From contig CAMYJM010000130.1 of the NCBI GenBank assembly GCA_947258635.1, forward strand, positions 1-7,076: 7,076 nucleotides of DNA, written 5' to 3'. This document shows, one piece after another, positions 1-6,928 of the stretch. This DNA comes from an uncultured Acidimicrobiaceae bacterium (GTDB taxonomy: Bacteria > Actinomycetota > Acidimicrobiia > Spongiisociales > UBA5794). Position 1 is the first letter of the stretch, and each line of letters begins with the position of its first letter. The position numbers and the translations under genes are program-made. The notes beneath the pieces are model-generated. The model saw only the letters and a list, made by a program, of their open reading frames with translations, did no database searches and was not told the DNA's origin.

Positions 1-576
1 CCTCGCGGCGAGCGGGCGCTGCACATGGGGGAGGCCTACGCCGGAACCGCCGAGGCGATTCCCCCCGGCCCGCAGTACGTCGCCATGGGACACATCCACG
101 CGCCGCAGCCCGTGCCGGGAGCCCGGGTGCCCGCCGAGTATGCAGGTTCGCTGCTCGAGCTGGACTTCGGGGAGGCCGGTGAAGAGAAGCGAGTTGTTGT
201 GGTCGAGGTCGAACCGGGGCTGCCGGCGTCCGTCCGCAGCATCCCGCTGCGGGGGGGCCGCCGCTTGGTGCGGGCGCACGGCACCTGGGCCGACCTCATT
301 GCTCGCGACGATCTGCGTGAGGCCTACCTCGACCTCACCGTCGAGACCGCCGGCCCGGATCCGGGGCTGGCCGACCGGGTGCGGGAGGAGTTCGATTTCG
401 TAGTCAAAGTCCAGGCCGACTACCCGCGGGCTCCCGATGAGGCAGGGCCGCGGCCCGCCCGTTCGCTGGAGGAGCTCTTTCACGATTACTTCCTCGATCG
501 GGATGGCACCCCACCCGACCCGATGCTTCTGGACGCGTTCCGCGAAGTGATGGAGCTGGCCGATGCGCCCGCTTGA
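1..576 (+). CDS. sbcD: Exonuclease SbcD (Mre11-type nuclease subunit), C-terminal part; 5' end outside window
   Basis: This is the 3' part of the nuclease subunit of SbcCD, the bacterial Mre11-Rad50 complex, which cleaves hairpins and trims blocked double-strand ends using Mn2+. The reading frame is open from base 1, so the start lies upstream; 191 residues are visible. The first residues (GERALHMGEAY) match the SbcD segment just before the last phosphoesterase motif. That motif is the metal-binding GHIH at 88-99 (family GHxH), inside YVAMGHIHAPQP. AGSLLELDFGEAGEEKRVVV follows, the usual strand leading into the capping domain, then a variable C-terminal tail of about 120 residues. The ATG at 25 is internal to the family alignment and is not the real start. 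The stop at 574-576 lies inside the beginning of sbcC (14-base overlap), the typical sbcDC order. Family assignment is secure. The N-terminal catalytic motifs cannot be checked here. Confidence 0.93.
   Translation, partial: PRGERALHMGEAYAGTAEAIPPGPQYVAMGHIHAPQPVPGARVPAEYAGSLLELDFGEAGEEKRVVVVEVEPGLPASVRSIPLRGGRRLVRAHGTWADLIARDDLREAYLDLTVETAGPDPGLADRVREEFDFVVKVQADYPRAPDEAGPRPARSLEELFHDYFLDRDGTPPDPMLLDAFREVMELADAPA
552..555 (+). promoter_or_regulatory. Shine-Dalgarno site for sbcC
   Basis: GGAG sits 7 bases before the ATG at 563, inside the sbcD coding sequence. It supports 563 as the sbcC start and, with the 14-base overlap, suggests independent or coupled re-initiation that keeps the two subunits in balance. 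Confidence 0.6.
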
Positions 577-3064
577 GCTGCGCCTGCGCAACTTCCGCTC
601 GTACTTCGGTGAGGACTCCGTGTTCGACCTGCGCAATCGCGGTCTCGTCGGCGTGGTCGGGCCGATCGGCTCGGGGAAGTCCTCGCTGCTCGACGCGATC
701 GCTTTCGCCCTGTTCGGCCGCACTCCCACCGTGGCGGCATCAACCAAGACCTTGATTCACCAGAGAGCCGACGGGGCCACGGTCAGCCTGCGGTTTGCAG
801 TCGACGACGAGGTCTGGGAGGTCACCAGGGCGCTCCGCCGCAAAGGGCAGAGCGTCCACGGCCTGCATCGGCTGGCGGCCGACTCTCCCGACGCCGAAAG
901 GATCGAGGAGCACGTCCTCGAGGGCGAGGTCAACGAGCGCATCGTGGACCTTCTCGGGCTCGAGTTCGACGGGTTCTCTCGTTCGATCATGCTGGCGCAG
1001 GGCCGGTTCGCCGAGTTCCTCAGGTCGCGCCCGGCCGAGCGTGACAAGGTCCTCAAGGGCGTCTTCGGTCACGACCGCATCGATCTGATGAGAGCCACCG
1101 CCAAAGAACGCGCCGCGAGCGAGGCGACTACGGTCGAAACGCTCGGCGTGCGGCTCGAGGCTGCCGACTCCCTGGCCGGCCGCATCGCGACGAGCCGGGA
1201 GAAATTGACGGCCGACGAAGCGCGCCTGGAACTGCTCCGGAAGGCCGAGGCCGAGTTCGCCGACTTTGCCGAGCGCACCGCGGCAACTACCCGCGTCATC
1301 ACCCGCGCCGATGCGGAGCTGGCGGCGCTGGCTGCGCTCGCCGAACGGATACCGGCGGCGGCCGTCGTTGCCGACATCGTGGGAATCTCGAAGTCGGCCA
1401 ATGATTCCCGGCAGCGCATCGGCGCCGCACTGGCAGAAGTCCAGGCGGCTCTGGCGGCGGCCGATGCCAGTCTGGCCGAGCTCGACCCGCCGGCGATGCG
1501 GGCCACGATCGACGAGGCGACCCGTCTCGAGGCCAGGATCCAGCAGATCGAATTGCAGCGGCAGGCTGCCGCCCAACGAATCGAGCTGCAGACAAAAGCT
1601 GAGGAAGCTGCGACCGGAAAGCTCATTAGCACCCGGACCGATCTGGAGGAAGCGGTGGCAGTGCTCGAATCCGCTTCGCAGGCGGTGGCCGGGGCCGTGG
1701 AGGAGCACGTCGCGGCCGGGCAGCAGCTCCACGCTGCCCAGCACAGTGACATGGCCGGCACGCTGCGCGCCGCGCTGGCGCCGGGCGAGCCATGCCCGGT
1801 ATGCGAACAGGTCGTGACTGCGGCACCGGCAGTCATCGATGCCCCGGCGACGGCGACGGCCGAAGCGGCACTTGCCGAGGCGGCCGAGCGGCTCGATCAG
1901 GCCCAGCGAGCCTCGCAGGAGGCGACGGATGGCGTTGCCGCGGCCCGTATTGCCGTCGGCACCGCCGAGGCCGAGGCCAAAGCTGCGGCGAATGAGCTGC
2001 GGTCGGCTGAACGCCAGCTCAAGTCGATCGACGGTGACCGGGCGGCGGCGGTCGAGCAACTGGAGGAGTTGTGTGCCGACGAGACGCCCGCCGATCTCCG
2101 CAAGCGGCTCGCAGCGGCAGAGTCGGCTGTCGCCGAATCACGCAAACGAGTTGACCTGGCGAGGTCGGAGCACGACGAGTCGATCCGCTCCGCCCAGGCT
2201 GCCGATAAGGAGCTTGGTGCCCTTCGACTGTCTCTTGCTGAGCTGGCCACGCGGCTGTCGCTCGAGCTCGGGCCGACCGATGACGTCGACGCCGTCGCCG
2301 CCGCCGTAACGTCCGTGCGGTCCGCCTGGGCGGACTCCACCGAGACGTTCACCACCGCCAAGGTCGCCGCCGAGCGGGAGCAGGCCGAGGTTGCCGCGGC
2401 CGAGAGGGATTTGCGCTTCGAGCTGGGGATCGAGGGGGACTTTGCCGCCGAGGTGGCTCAGGTTTTGGCCGCCACCGAGTTGCGCCGCCAGCAGATCGAC
2501 GCCGATCAAGCCGAGCTGGCGAAGTCCGGCGAGCTCCGGGTGGCGCGGGACGCCGCGAGCGCGCGGCAGAGGACATTCGAGACGCTGGCGGGGGAGCTCA
2601 CCGACAGCAAGTTCGTCCGGTACCTCCTCGACGAGGAGAAGCGCGAGCTCGCCGACCTCGGTAGTGAGCACTTCGAACGGCTCTCGAGCGGCCGCTACCG
2701 CTTCTCGGCGGACGGTGAATTCCACATCGTCGACCTCACGTCGGCGGATGCGGTGCGGCGGGCGGACTCGCTATCGGGGGGCGAGACGTTCCTCGCGTCG
2801 CTCGCTCTCGCCCTCGCTCTCGCAGAGATGGTGGCCCGTACCGGGGGCCGCCTCGACGCCTTCTTCCTCGACGAAGGTTTCGGCAGCCTCGATCCCGAGC
2901 ATCTCGACTTGGCCATGGAGGGCATCGAACAGCTGGCATCCGGGGCGGCGAACCGGCTGGTACTGGTAGTCAGCCATGTCGCCGAGATGCGCCACCGTAT
3001 CGAAGACCTGATAGAGCTCGATCGGGACCCGGTTACCGGCGACACCGTCGTCATTCACAGCTAA
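563..3064 (+). CDS. sbcC: SbcC, Rad50-type SMC-like ATPase subunit of the SbcCD nuclease
   Basis: ATPase and DNA-clamping subunit that partners SbcD, acting on the nucleoid in end processing and hairpin cleavage. The protein is 833 aa. The N-lobe opens with the family's LELRLRNFRSY and has Walker A GPIGSGKS at residues 33-40 and the Q-loop Gln146 in MLAQGRFAEFL. An Ala/Glu-rich coiled-coil arm spans about 180-400. The zinc hook is Cys411-Pro-Val-Cys414. A returning arm spans about 430-675. The C-lobe starts near 680 (DSKFVRYLLDEEKRELA) and carries the ABC signature LSGGET 737-742, Walker B FFLDEGFGSLD around Asp770-Glu771, D-loop 775-777 and H-loop His805. All catalytic elements are intact. 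At 833 aa it is clearly shorter than E. coli SbcC (1048 aa), and the missing length is in the arms. Start chosen from the GGAG at 552 and from Met-Arg-Pro-Leu-Glu beginning exactly where family members do. Confidence 0.96.
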   Translation: MRPLELRLRNFRSYFGEDSVFDLRNRGLVGVVGPIGSGKSSLLDAIAFALFGRTPTVAASTKTLIHQRADGATVSLRFAVDDEVWEVTRALRRKGQSVHGLHRLAADSPDAERIEEHVLEGEVNERIVDLLGLEFDGFSRSIMLAQGRFAEFLRSRPAERDKVLKGVFGHDRIDLMRATAKERAASEATTVETLGVRLEAADSLAGRIATSREKLTADEARLELLRKAEAEFADFAERTAATTRVITRADAELAALAALAERIPAAAVVADIVGISKSANDSRQRIGAALAEVQAALAAADASLAELDPPAMRATIDEATRLEARIQQIELQRQAAAQRIELQTKAEEAATGKLISTRTDLEEAVAVLESASQAVAGAVEEHVAAGQQLHAAQHSDMAGTLRAALAPGEPCPVCEQVVTAAPAVIDAPATATAEAALAEAAERLDQAQRASQEATDGVAAARIAVGTAEAEAKAAANELRSAERQLKSIDGDRAAAVEQLEELCADETPADLRKRLAAAESAVAESRKRVDLARSEHDESIRSAQAADKELGALRLSLAELATRLSLELGPTDDVDAVAAAVTSVRSAWADSTETFTTAKVAAEREQAEVAAAERDLRFELGIEGDFAAEVAQVLAATELRRQQIDADQAELAKSGELRVARDAASARQRTFETLAGELTDSKFVRYLLDEEKRELADLGSEHFERLSSGRYRFSADGEFHIVDLTSADAVRRADSLSGGETFLASLALALALAEMVARTGGRLDAFFLDEGFGSLDPEHLDLAMEGIEQLASGAANRLVLVVSHVAEMRHRIEDLIELDRDPVTGDTVVIHS

Positions 3065-3083
3065 TGGTCTGGCGCAAACCTTT

Positions 3084-3096
3084 TAGGATCGGTCCC
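3084..3096 (+). promoter_or_regulatory. Candidate leaderless -10 box (TAGGAT) or Shine-Dalgarno (AGGA) before the racemase gene
   Basis: The only intergenic gap in the window (3065-3096, 32 bases) contains TTTTAGGATCGGTCCC directly before the ATG at 3097. It can be read two ways. TAGGAT at 3084-3089 fits the TANNNT -10 consensus and ends 7 bases before the ATG, the geometry of actinobacterial leaderless promoters; I see no convincing -35 box. Alternatively, AGGA at 3085-3088 is a Shine-Dalgarno core with an 8-base spacer. Both readings favour 3097 over the ATG at 3064 as the start. The AT-rich TTTTAGGAT stands out against the GC-rich surroundings. Confidence 0.35.
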
Positions 3097-4239
3097 ATGA
3101 AAGGACCTCTCAGCGGGATTCGTGTCATCGAGCTCGACGCAATTGGCCCGGTGCCGTTCTGCGGCATGCTGTTGGCCGACATGGGCGCCGAGGTCATCCG
3201 CATCGACCGTGCCCGGGACGGTGGCGGCATAGGTCGGTTGGCCGACGTGTGCGGTCGGGGTAAACGATCGATCGCGATCGACCTCAAGGCTGAAGAGGGT
3301 CGCCTCCTGCTGCTCCAGCTGGCGAGCACAGCCGATGTGCTGCTCGAGGGATCGCGGCCCGGCGTCGTGGAGCGTCTCGGGATCGGGCCGGACGAGGTCG
3401 CCGCAGTCAACCCGCGGGTGGTCTACGGTCGAATGACGGGCTGGGGACAGGAGGGCCCGATGGCACAGATGGCGGGCCACGACATCAACTACATCGGTCT
3501 CGTCGGGGCGCTGCACGCCATCGGTAACGAGTCGCCGGTGCCGCCGCTGAACCTGGTTGGGGATTATGGCGGAGGGGCGCTCTATCTGGCGGTCGGCGTC
3601 GTGGCAGCGCTGGTCGAGCGGGAGACCTCTGGGCTGGGCCAGGTGATCGACGCCGCGATGGTGGATGGGGCGGCGTCACTGATGACGCCCACATATCAGC
3701 TGGCGGCGGCCGGCATGTGGACGGACCAGCGCAATTCGAACGTGCTCGACGGCCGAGCGCCGTTCTACCGTACGTACGAAACCGCCGACGGCCGCTATAT
3801 GGCCGTGGGGGCGATCGAACCCCAGTTCTACGGCGAGCTGCTGGAGCGCCTCGGCATCGACGGCGAGAAGTTGCCGGCGCAGTTCGACAGCGGCGGCTGG
3901 CCCGCTACCGAAGCCGAGATCGCGACTGCGTTTCTTGCCCACCCTCGCTCCCATTGGGAGGCCGTATTCGCCGGATCGGACGCGTGTGCAACCCCGGTGC
4001 TGTCTCTCGAGGAAGCGCCGAACCATGACCACAATCGGTCCCGGCGAGTCTTCAGGGGCGGCTCCGGTGGATCCGTTCCGGGGCCCGCCCCCCGCTTCTC
4101 GCGCAGCCCGCGCCCGAGCGAACGGGAAGCGCCGCGCCCCGGCGCCGACACGGCCGCCGTACTTGCCGAGATGGGGATCGAAGCCGGAGAGTGCACCCGG
4201 TTGGCGACGGCCGGCGTGGTCTTGGTCGGCGAGCCATGA
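3097..4239 (+). CDS. Alpha-methylacyl-CoA racemase, CaiB/BaiF (CoA-transferase family III) superfamily
   Basis: Predicted cytosolic enzyme of 380 aa that epimerises (R)- and (S)-2-methylacyl-CoA so that methyl-branched acyl chains can enter beta-oxidation. The N-terminus GPLSGIRVIEL followed by LLADMGAEVIRIDR is the superfamily CoA-binding Rossmann start. The racemase-type catalytic residues are present: His128 in AGHDINYIGLVGAL, Asp156 in NLVGDYGGGALY, and Glu241 in AVGAIEPQFYGEL. By motif they correspond to His126, Asp156 and Glu241 of the mycobacterial enzyme MCR. The C-terminal PAPRFSR motif is also kept. An in-frame ATG at 3064 overlaps the sbcC stop (TAATG) but adds 11 residues not typical of the family and lacks a ribosome site, so 3097 is preferred. 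The stop overlaps the next gene by ATGA. A CoA-transferase on another substrate is the alternative, less likely given GHDINY plus GDYGGG. The exact substrate is unknown. Confidence 0.88.
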   Translation: MKGPLSGIRVIELDAIGPVPFCGMLLADMGAEVIRIDRARDGGGIGRLADVCGRGKRSIAIDLKAEEGRLLLLQLASTADVLLEGSRPGVVERLGIGPDEVAAVNPRVVYGRMTGWGQEGPMAQMAGHDINYIGLVGALHAIGNESPVPPLNLVGDYGGGALYLAVGVVAALVERETSGLGQVIDAAMVDGAASLMTPTYQLAAAGMWTDQRNSNVLDGRAPFYRTYETADGRYMAVGAIEPQFYGELLERLGIDGEKLPAQFDSGGWPATEAEIATAFLAHPRSHWEAVFAGSDACATPVLSLEEAPNHDHNRSRRVFRGGSGGSVPGPAPRFSRSPRPSEREAPRPGADTAAVLAEMGIEAGECTRLATAGVVLVGEP

Positions 4240-5684
4240 GGGCGCTGCTGATCGGGGCTCGCGGCCCGGGCAGGGAGTTGCTGCGTCGCCTCTCGGACGT
4301 ATGGGACGTGGTCCTCATCGACACCGACCCCACCGCCCTCCAGGCGGCGGAAGGCCTGCGCGACTTCGTTTCCGTCGTTGGGGACGGCTCGAGCCAAGTG
4401 GTGTTGAAGCGGGCCGGTCTCGACAACGCCGCCGCCGTCGTCGCCGCCAGCTTCGACGACGACCGCAACCTCGAGGCGCTGCGAATCGCCCGCGAGGCGG
4501 GCGTCTTGCGTACCGTGGCCATTGCCCACGACCCGACGCGTATCGACGACTACCGCGAGCTCGGAGTGCCAGTCGTCTCAGCCGACACGCTGGCGGCTCG
4601 TTCGGCGGAAGTCTTGATAGAGCCGCGCCGTGTCATCTCGACCACGTTCGCGGAAGGCAAAGCCGAGGCTCTCGAATTCCGGATCGCACCGGATGCGCCG
4701 GTCCGGGGAAAACGGATTCAAGAGTTGCACGCCGGCTCGTGGGTGATCGCAGCCGTGCTGCGCGGCGGTGAGCTGATCATCCCCAAGGGGCCCACCCGGT
4801 TGGAGGTTGGCGACCGGGTCACCGTGGTTGGCGCCGCCGCCGAGTTTCCCAGGATCGTCGAGGTCTTCACCTCCGGGGAGTCGCGCTTTCCGCTCAACTT
4901 CGGGCGCAAGGTGGGAGTCGTCCTCGATAGCGCCGACGACTTCGATCTAGCCGTCGGCGAGGCGATCGATCTGGTGCGGAACACGCCCGCGGAGGGCCTG
5001 GTGGTTCTGCACCGCGATCCCGAGACTGTGGCGGGTGCCGGCGAGCGAGACGTCTTGGCGGCACTCCTCGAAGAGCTCAAGTCCCGCACCGACGGTCTCG
5101 AGATGTCGGCGCGGCCGGTGGCTGGAAGCCTCGAAGACGCCCTGGTCGCCCTGCCGACCGCGGAGAGCATCGGAATGATCGTCACCACCCTCGAGCCGGG
5201 AACCTCGTTGTGGGCGCGACGGCGCATCGCCAACAAGATGAAGCGCTACGGAGCGCCCGGCGTTCCGGTGCTGCTTGCCAGGGGCCGTCACCCATATGCC
5301 AGCGTCCTGGTGCCCGCTCGGCGTACCGTGGCCGGCGACTCTGCCGCCCGGGCGGCGATTGACATCGCTCGTACGTCGTCGGCGTCTCTCGTCGGCGTCT
5401 CCGTTGTGGCGCCTGCCTTCGCCAGCGGGCAGCAAGCAGTGGACGACGCCCGGGAGTCGACCGAATGGCTCCGTGAGGAGGCTGCCGTTCATAGCGTCCA
5501 GGTGCGGCGCAGGGTGCGCCGCGGCAACCCGGTGCGCGTCATCGTCGACCTCGCCGGCGCCGTCAGCTTGCTGGTGATCTCACTGCCCGCTCGCGGTATC
5601 ACCACACTGCGCCCCGACGTGGCCGGCCACCTCCTGGGACGGGTGGGGGCATCCGTGCTCCTGGTTCCGCGAAACTCGGCATGA
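4236..5684 (+). CDS. RCK (TrkA-N/TrkA-C) protein with two C-terminal UspA-like domains; probable regulator of the adjacent antiporter
   Basis: Soluble 482-aa protein with no membrane segment. Residues 1-120 form a TrkA-N/RCK Rossmann domain: strand MRALLIG, an acidic residue after the second beta strand (VVLIDTDP), then VVGDGSSQVVLKRAGLDNAAAVVAA in two adjoining family blocks. Residues about 130-215 resemble TrkA-C, with APVRGKRIQELH, IIPKGPTRLEVGDRVTVVG and an Asp-Arg-Val core. Residues about 222-350 and 352-480 look like two UspA-type alpha/beta domains, the second beginning YASVLVPARRT and ending GASVLLVPR. The canonical UspA ATP loop (GxxGx9G[ST]) is not recognisable. The nucleotide loop is GARGPG instead of GxGxxG. 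It overlaps the racemase (ATGA at 4236) and the antiporter (ATGA at 5681), so the likely job is nucleotide- or ligand-dependent gating of that transporter. The longer frame from 4191 would add 15 residues ahead of the Rossmann strand and is disfavoured. Confidence 0.85.
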   Translation: MRALLIGARGPGRELLRRLSDVWDVVLIDTDPTALQAAEGLRDFVSVVGDGSSQVVLKRAGLDNAAAVVAASFDDDRNLEALRIAREAGVLRTVAIAHDPTRIDDYRELGVPVVSADTLAARSAEVLIEPRRVISTTFAEGKAEALEFRIAPDAPVRGKRIQELHAGSWVIAAVLRGGELIIPKGPTRLEVGDRVTVVGAAAEFPRIVEVFTSGESRFPLNFGRKVGVVLDSADDFDLAVGEAIDLVRNTPAEGLVVLHRDPETVAGAGERDVLAALLEELKSRTDGLEMSARPVAGSLEDALVALPTAESIGMIVTTLEPGTSLWARRRIANKMKRYGAPGVPVLLARGRHPYASVLVPARRTVAGDSAARAAIDIARTSSASLVGVSVVAPAFASGQQAVDDARESTEWLREEAAVHSVQVRRRVRRGNPVRVIVDLAGAVSLLVISLPARGITTLRPDVAGHLLGRVGASVLLVPRNSA

Positions 5685-6928
5685 TCGATGGCGCGGCCGC
5701 CGTGTTGGCGAGCGAGGTACTTCCAAGCGCGGCGCCCATTGTCCTCATCGGTCTGGGGGCGTTCACGCTTCCGCTGATTGCGGGGCGCCTCAGGCTGCCC
5801 GCCGTCGTACTGGAGCTCGTTTTCGGTCTGATCATCGGGCCGATGCTCCTCATCGTCGAGCCGGGGACGCGCGACGCCGAGTTCATCGGGCTGCTCGCCG
5901 AGCTGGGGCTGCTGCTCCTGATGTTCCTCGCCGGATTCGAGATCGACTTCGAGCGTCTCGAGCGGCAAGGAGCCGGACCACTCGTGACCGGCGGTGGGCT
6001 CTTCGTCGCCTTCCTCGCTGCCGGCTGGTTCGGCTTTGGGCTCCTCGGCCCGGAATCAACGAATCAGCGGGTGTTCCTCACGCTGCTGACGTCGGCGGCG
6101 TCCCTGGGTATCGTTATCCCGGCGCTGCGCGCCACCGGTCGGTCGGGCACCAGGCAGGGTCAGCTGACCATCGTTACCGCCATCATCGCCGAGTTCGGGT
6201 CGGCGACGGCCATCGTGTTCTTCGGCGTTTTCGTTGCCTCCGGCGGCGGCTGGCGGCTCCTTGCCGTGCCGCTGCTCTTCGGCATCATGGCGACGGTGCT
6301 CGCCATCATCTATCGCATCGCCTGGTGGTACCCGGAGCGCTTCGAGAGGCTGACGGCTCGAAGCGACCCCGATGAGATGGGAATCCGCGCCAGCTTGGCT
6401 CTGCTGTTCGTCTTCGTCGGCCTTTCGCTGGCCCTCGGTGTCGAGCCCATCCTGGGCGCATTCCTGGCCGGCGCCCTGTTCGCTTTCGTATTCCGCAACA
6501 TAGAAGTGCTCGAGGCGCGTCTCGCGGGGTTCTCATACGGCTTCTTCATCCCCGTCTTCTTCATCAACGTTGGAATCGGGTTCCCGCTGGACCAGCTCGG
6601 TGAACCGGGCGTCCTGGGCCGAGCATTGGCCCTCATTGGCATCGCCATTGTCATCAAGGTGGGTCCCGCGCTGTTGCTGGCATTGCGGGGCCTCTCGATT
6701 CGCGAATCACTCGGCGCCGGGGTTCTCCTGGCCGGGCAGTTGTCGGTGATCATCGCCCTCGCCGAGTTTGGTGTCGAGCTGGGGGTTCTCGACGAGGGTC
6801 TCGAGGCCGGGGCGATTCTTCTCGTAGGCGTCACCGCCATCCTCTCCCCGATCACCTTTCGGTGGATTTCGCCGCGGCTGGAGGCTTCCGATGCCCGCGC
6901 CGGAGGCGGCGGGGCGGACAAACGATGA
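5681..6928 (+). CDS. CPA2-family cation:proton antiporter (Kef/NapA-like membrane protein)
   Basis: Integral membrane protein of 415 aa exchanging H+ for Na+ or K+ across the cytoplasmic membrane. Hydrophobic segments run almost throughout. Family landmarks in order: RLRLPAVVLELVFGLIIGP (36-54), LAELGLLLLMFLAGFEIDF (72-90), the TM4-like LLTSAASLGIVIPALRATGR (135-154), the ion-site helix around IIAEFGSATAIVF (168-180), GVEPILGAFLAGALFA (253-268), FFIPVFFINVGIGFPLDQL (288-306) and a conserved-type basic residue Lys326 in IAIVIKVGPALL. The position usually occupied by QD or DD is Ala170-Glu171. There is no C-terminal RCK domain as in KefC; the tail after the last helix is a short Gly/Ala-rich stretch, so the upstream RCK protein probably supplies gating. 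Start ATG at 5681 overlaps the previous stop; no Shine-Dalgarno is seen, so coupling is likely. Ion specificity cannot be told from sequence. Confidence 0.9.
   Translation: MIDGAAAVLASEVLPSAAPIVLIGLGAFTLPLIAGRLRLPAVVLELVFGLIIGPMLLIVEPGTRDAEFIGLLAELGLLLLMFLAGFEIDFERLERQGAGPLVTGGGLFVAFLAAGWFGFGLLGPESTNQRVFLTLLTSAASLGIVIPALRATGRSGTRQGQLTIVTAIIAEFGSATAIVFFGVFVASGGGWRLLAVPLLFGIMATVLAIIYRIAWWYPERFERLTARSDPDEMGIRASLALLFVFVGLSLALGVEPILGAFLAGALFAFVFRNIEVLEARLAGFSYGFFIPVFFINVGIGFPLDQLGEPGVLGRALALIGIAIVIKVGPALLLALRGLSIRESLGAGVLLAGQLSVIIALAEFGVELGVLDEGLEAGAILLVGVTAILSPITFRWISPRLEASDARAGGGGADKR

Noticed and set aside
25..576. SbcD read as a complete 183-residue protein starting at ATG 25
   Set aside because: The frame is open upstream to base 1 and those residues (PRGERALH) continue the SbcD alignment, so the gene is cut by the window edge, not truncated in the genome.
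740..2059. Long 439-residue open frame on the minus strand opposite sbcC
   Set aside because: It lies fully antisense to a gene with all Rad50 motifs, its translation is Arg/Gly/Leu-rich with no recognisable domain, and long antisense frames are expected opposite GC-rich genes with strong third-position bias.
3265..3280. GATC-rich palindromic stretch CGATCGATCGCGATCG
   Set aside because: It encodes the conserved family segment Arg-Ser-Ile-Ala-Ile-Asp and sits within the coding frame; one short palindrome is not evidence of an operator or methylation cluster.
4020..4110. Possible compensated frameshift in the racemase C-terminus (Arg/Gly-rich RRVFRGGSGGS stretch)
   Set aside because: Spacing from the Phe to PAPRFSR equals that of family members with FxxxxGGxxPxPAPRFSR, and the other frames do not restore family sequence, so this is simply divergence in a variable loop.
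3935..4771. 278-residue plus-strand frame spanning the racemase/regulator junction
   Set aside because: Its translation is Arg/Pro/Gly-rich with no domain, and it overlaps two well-supported genes in another frame.
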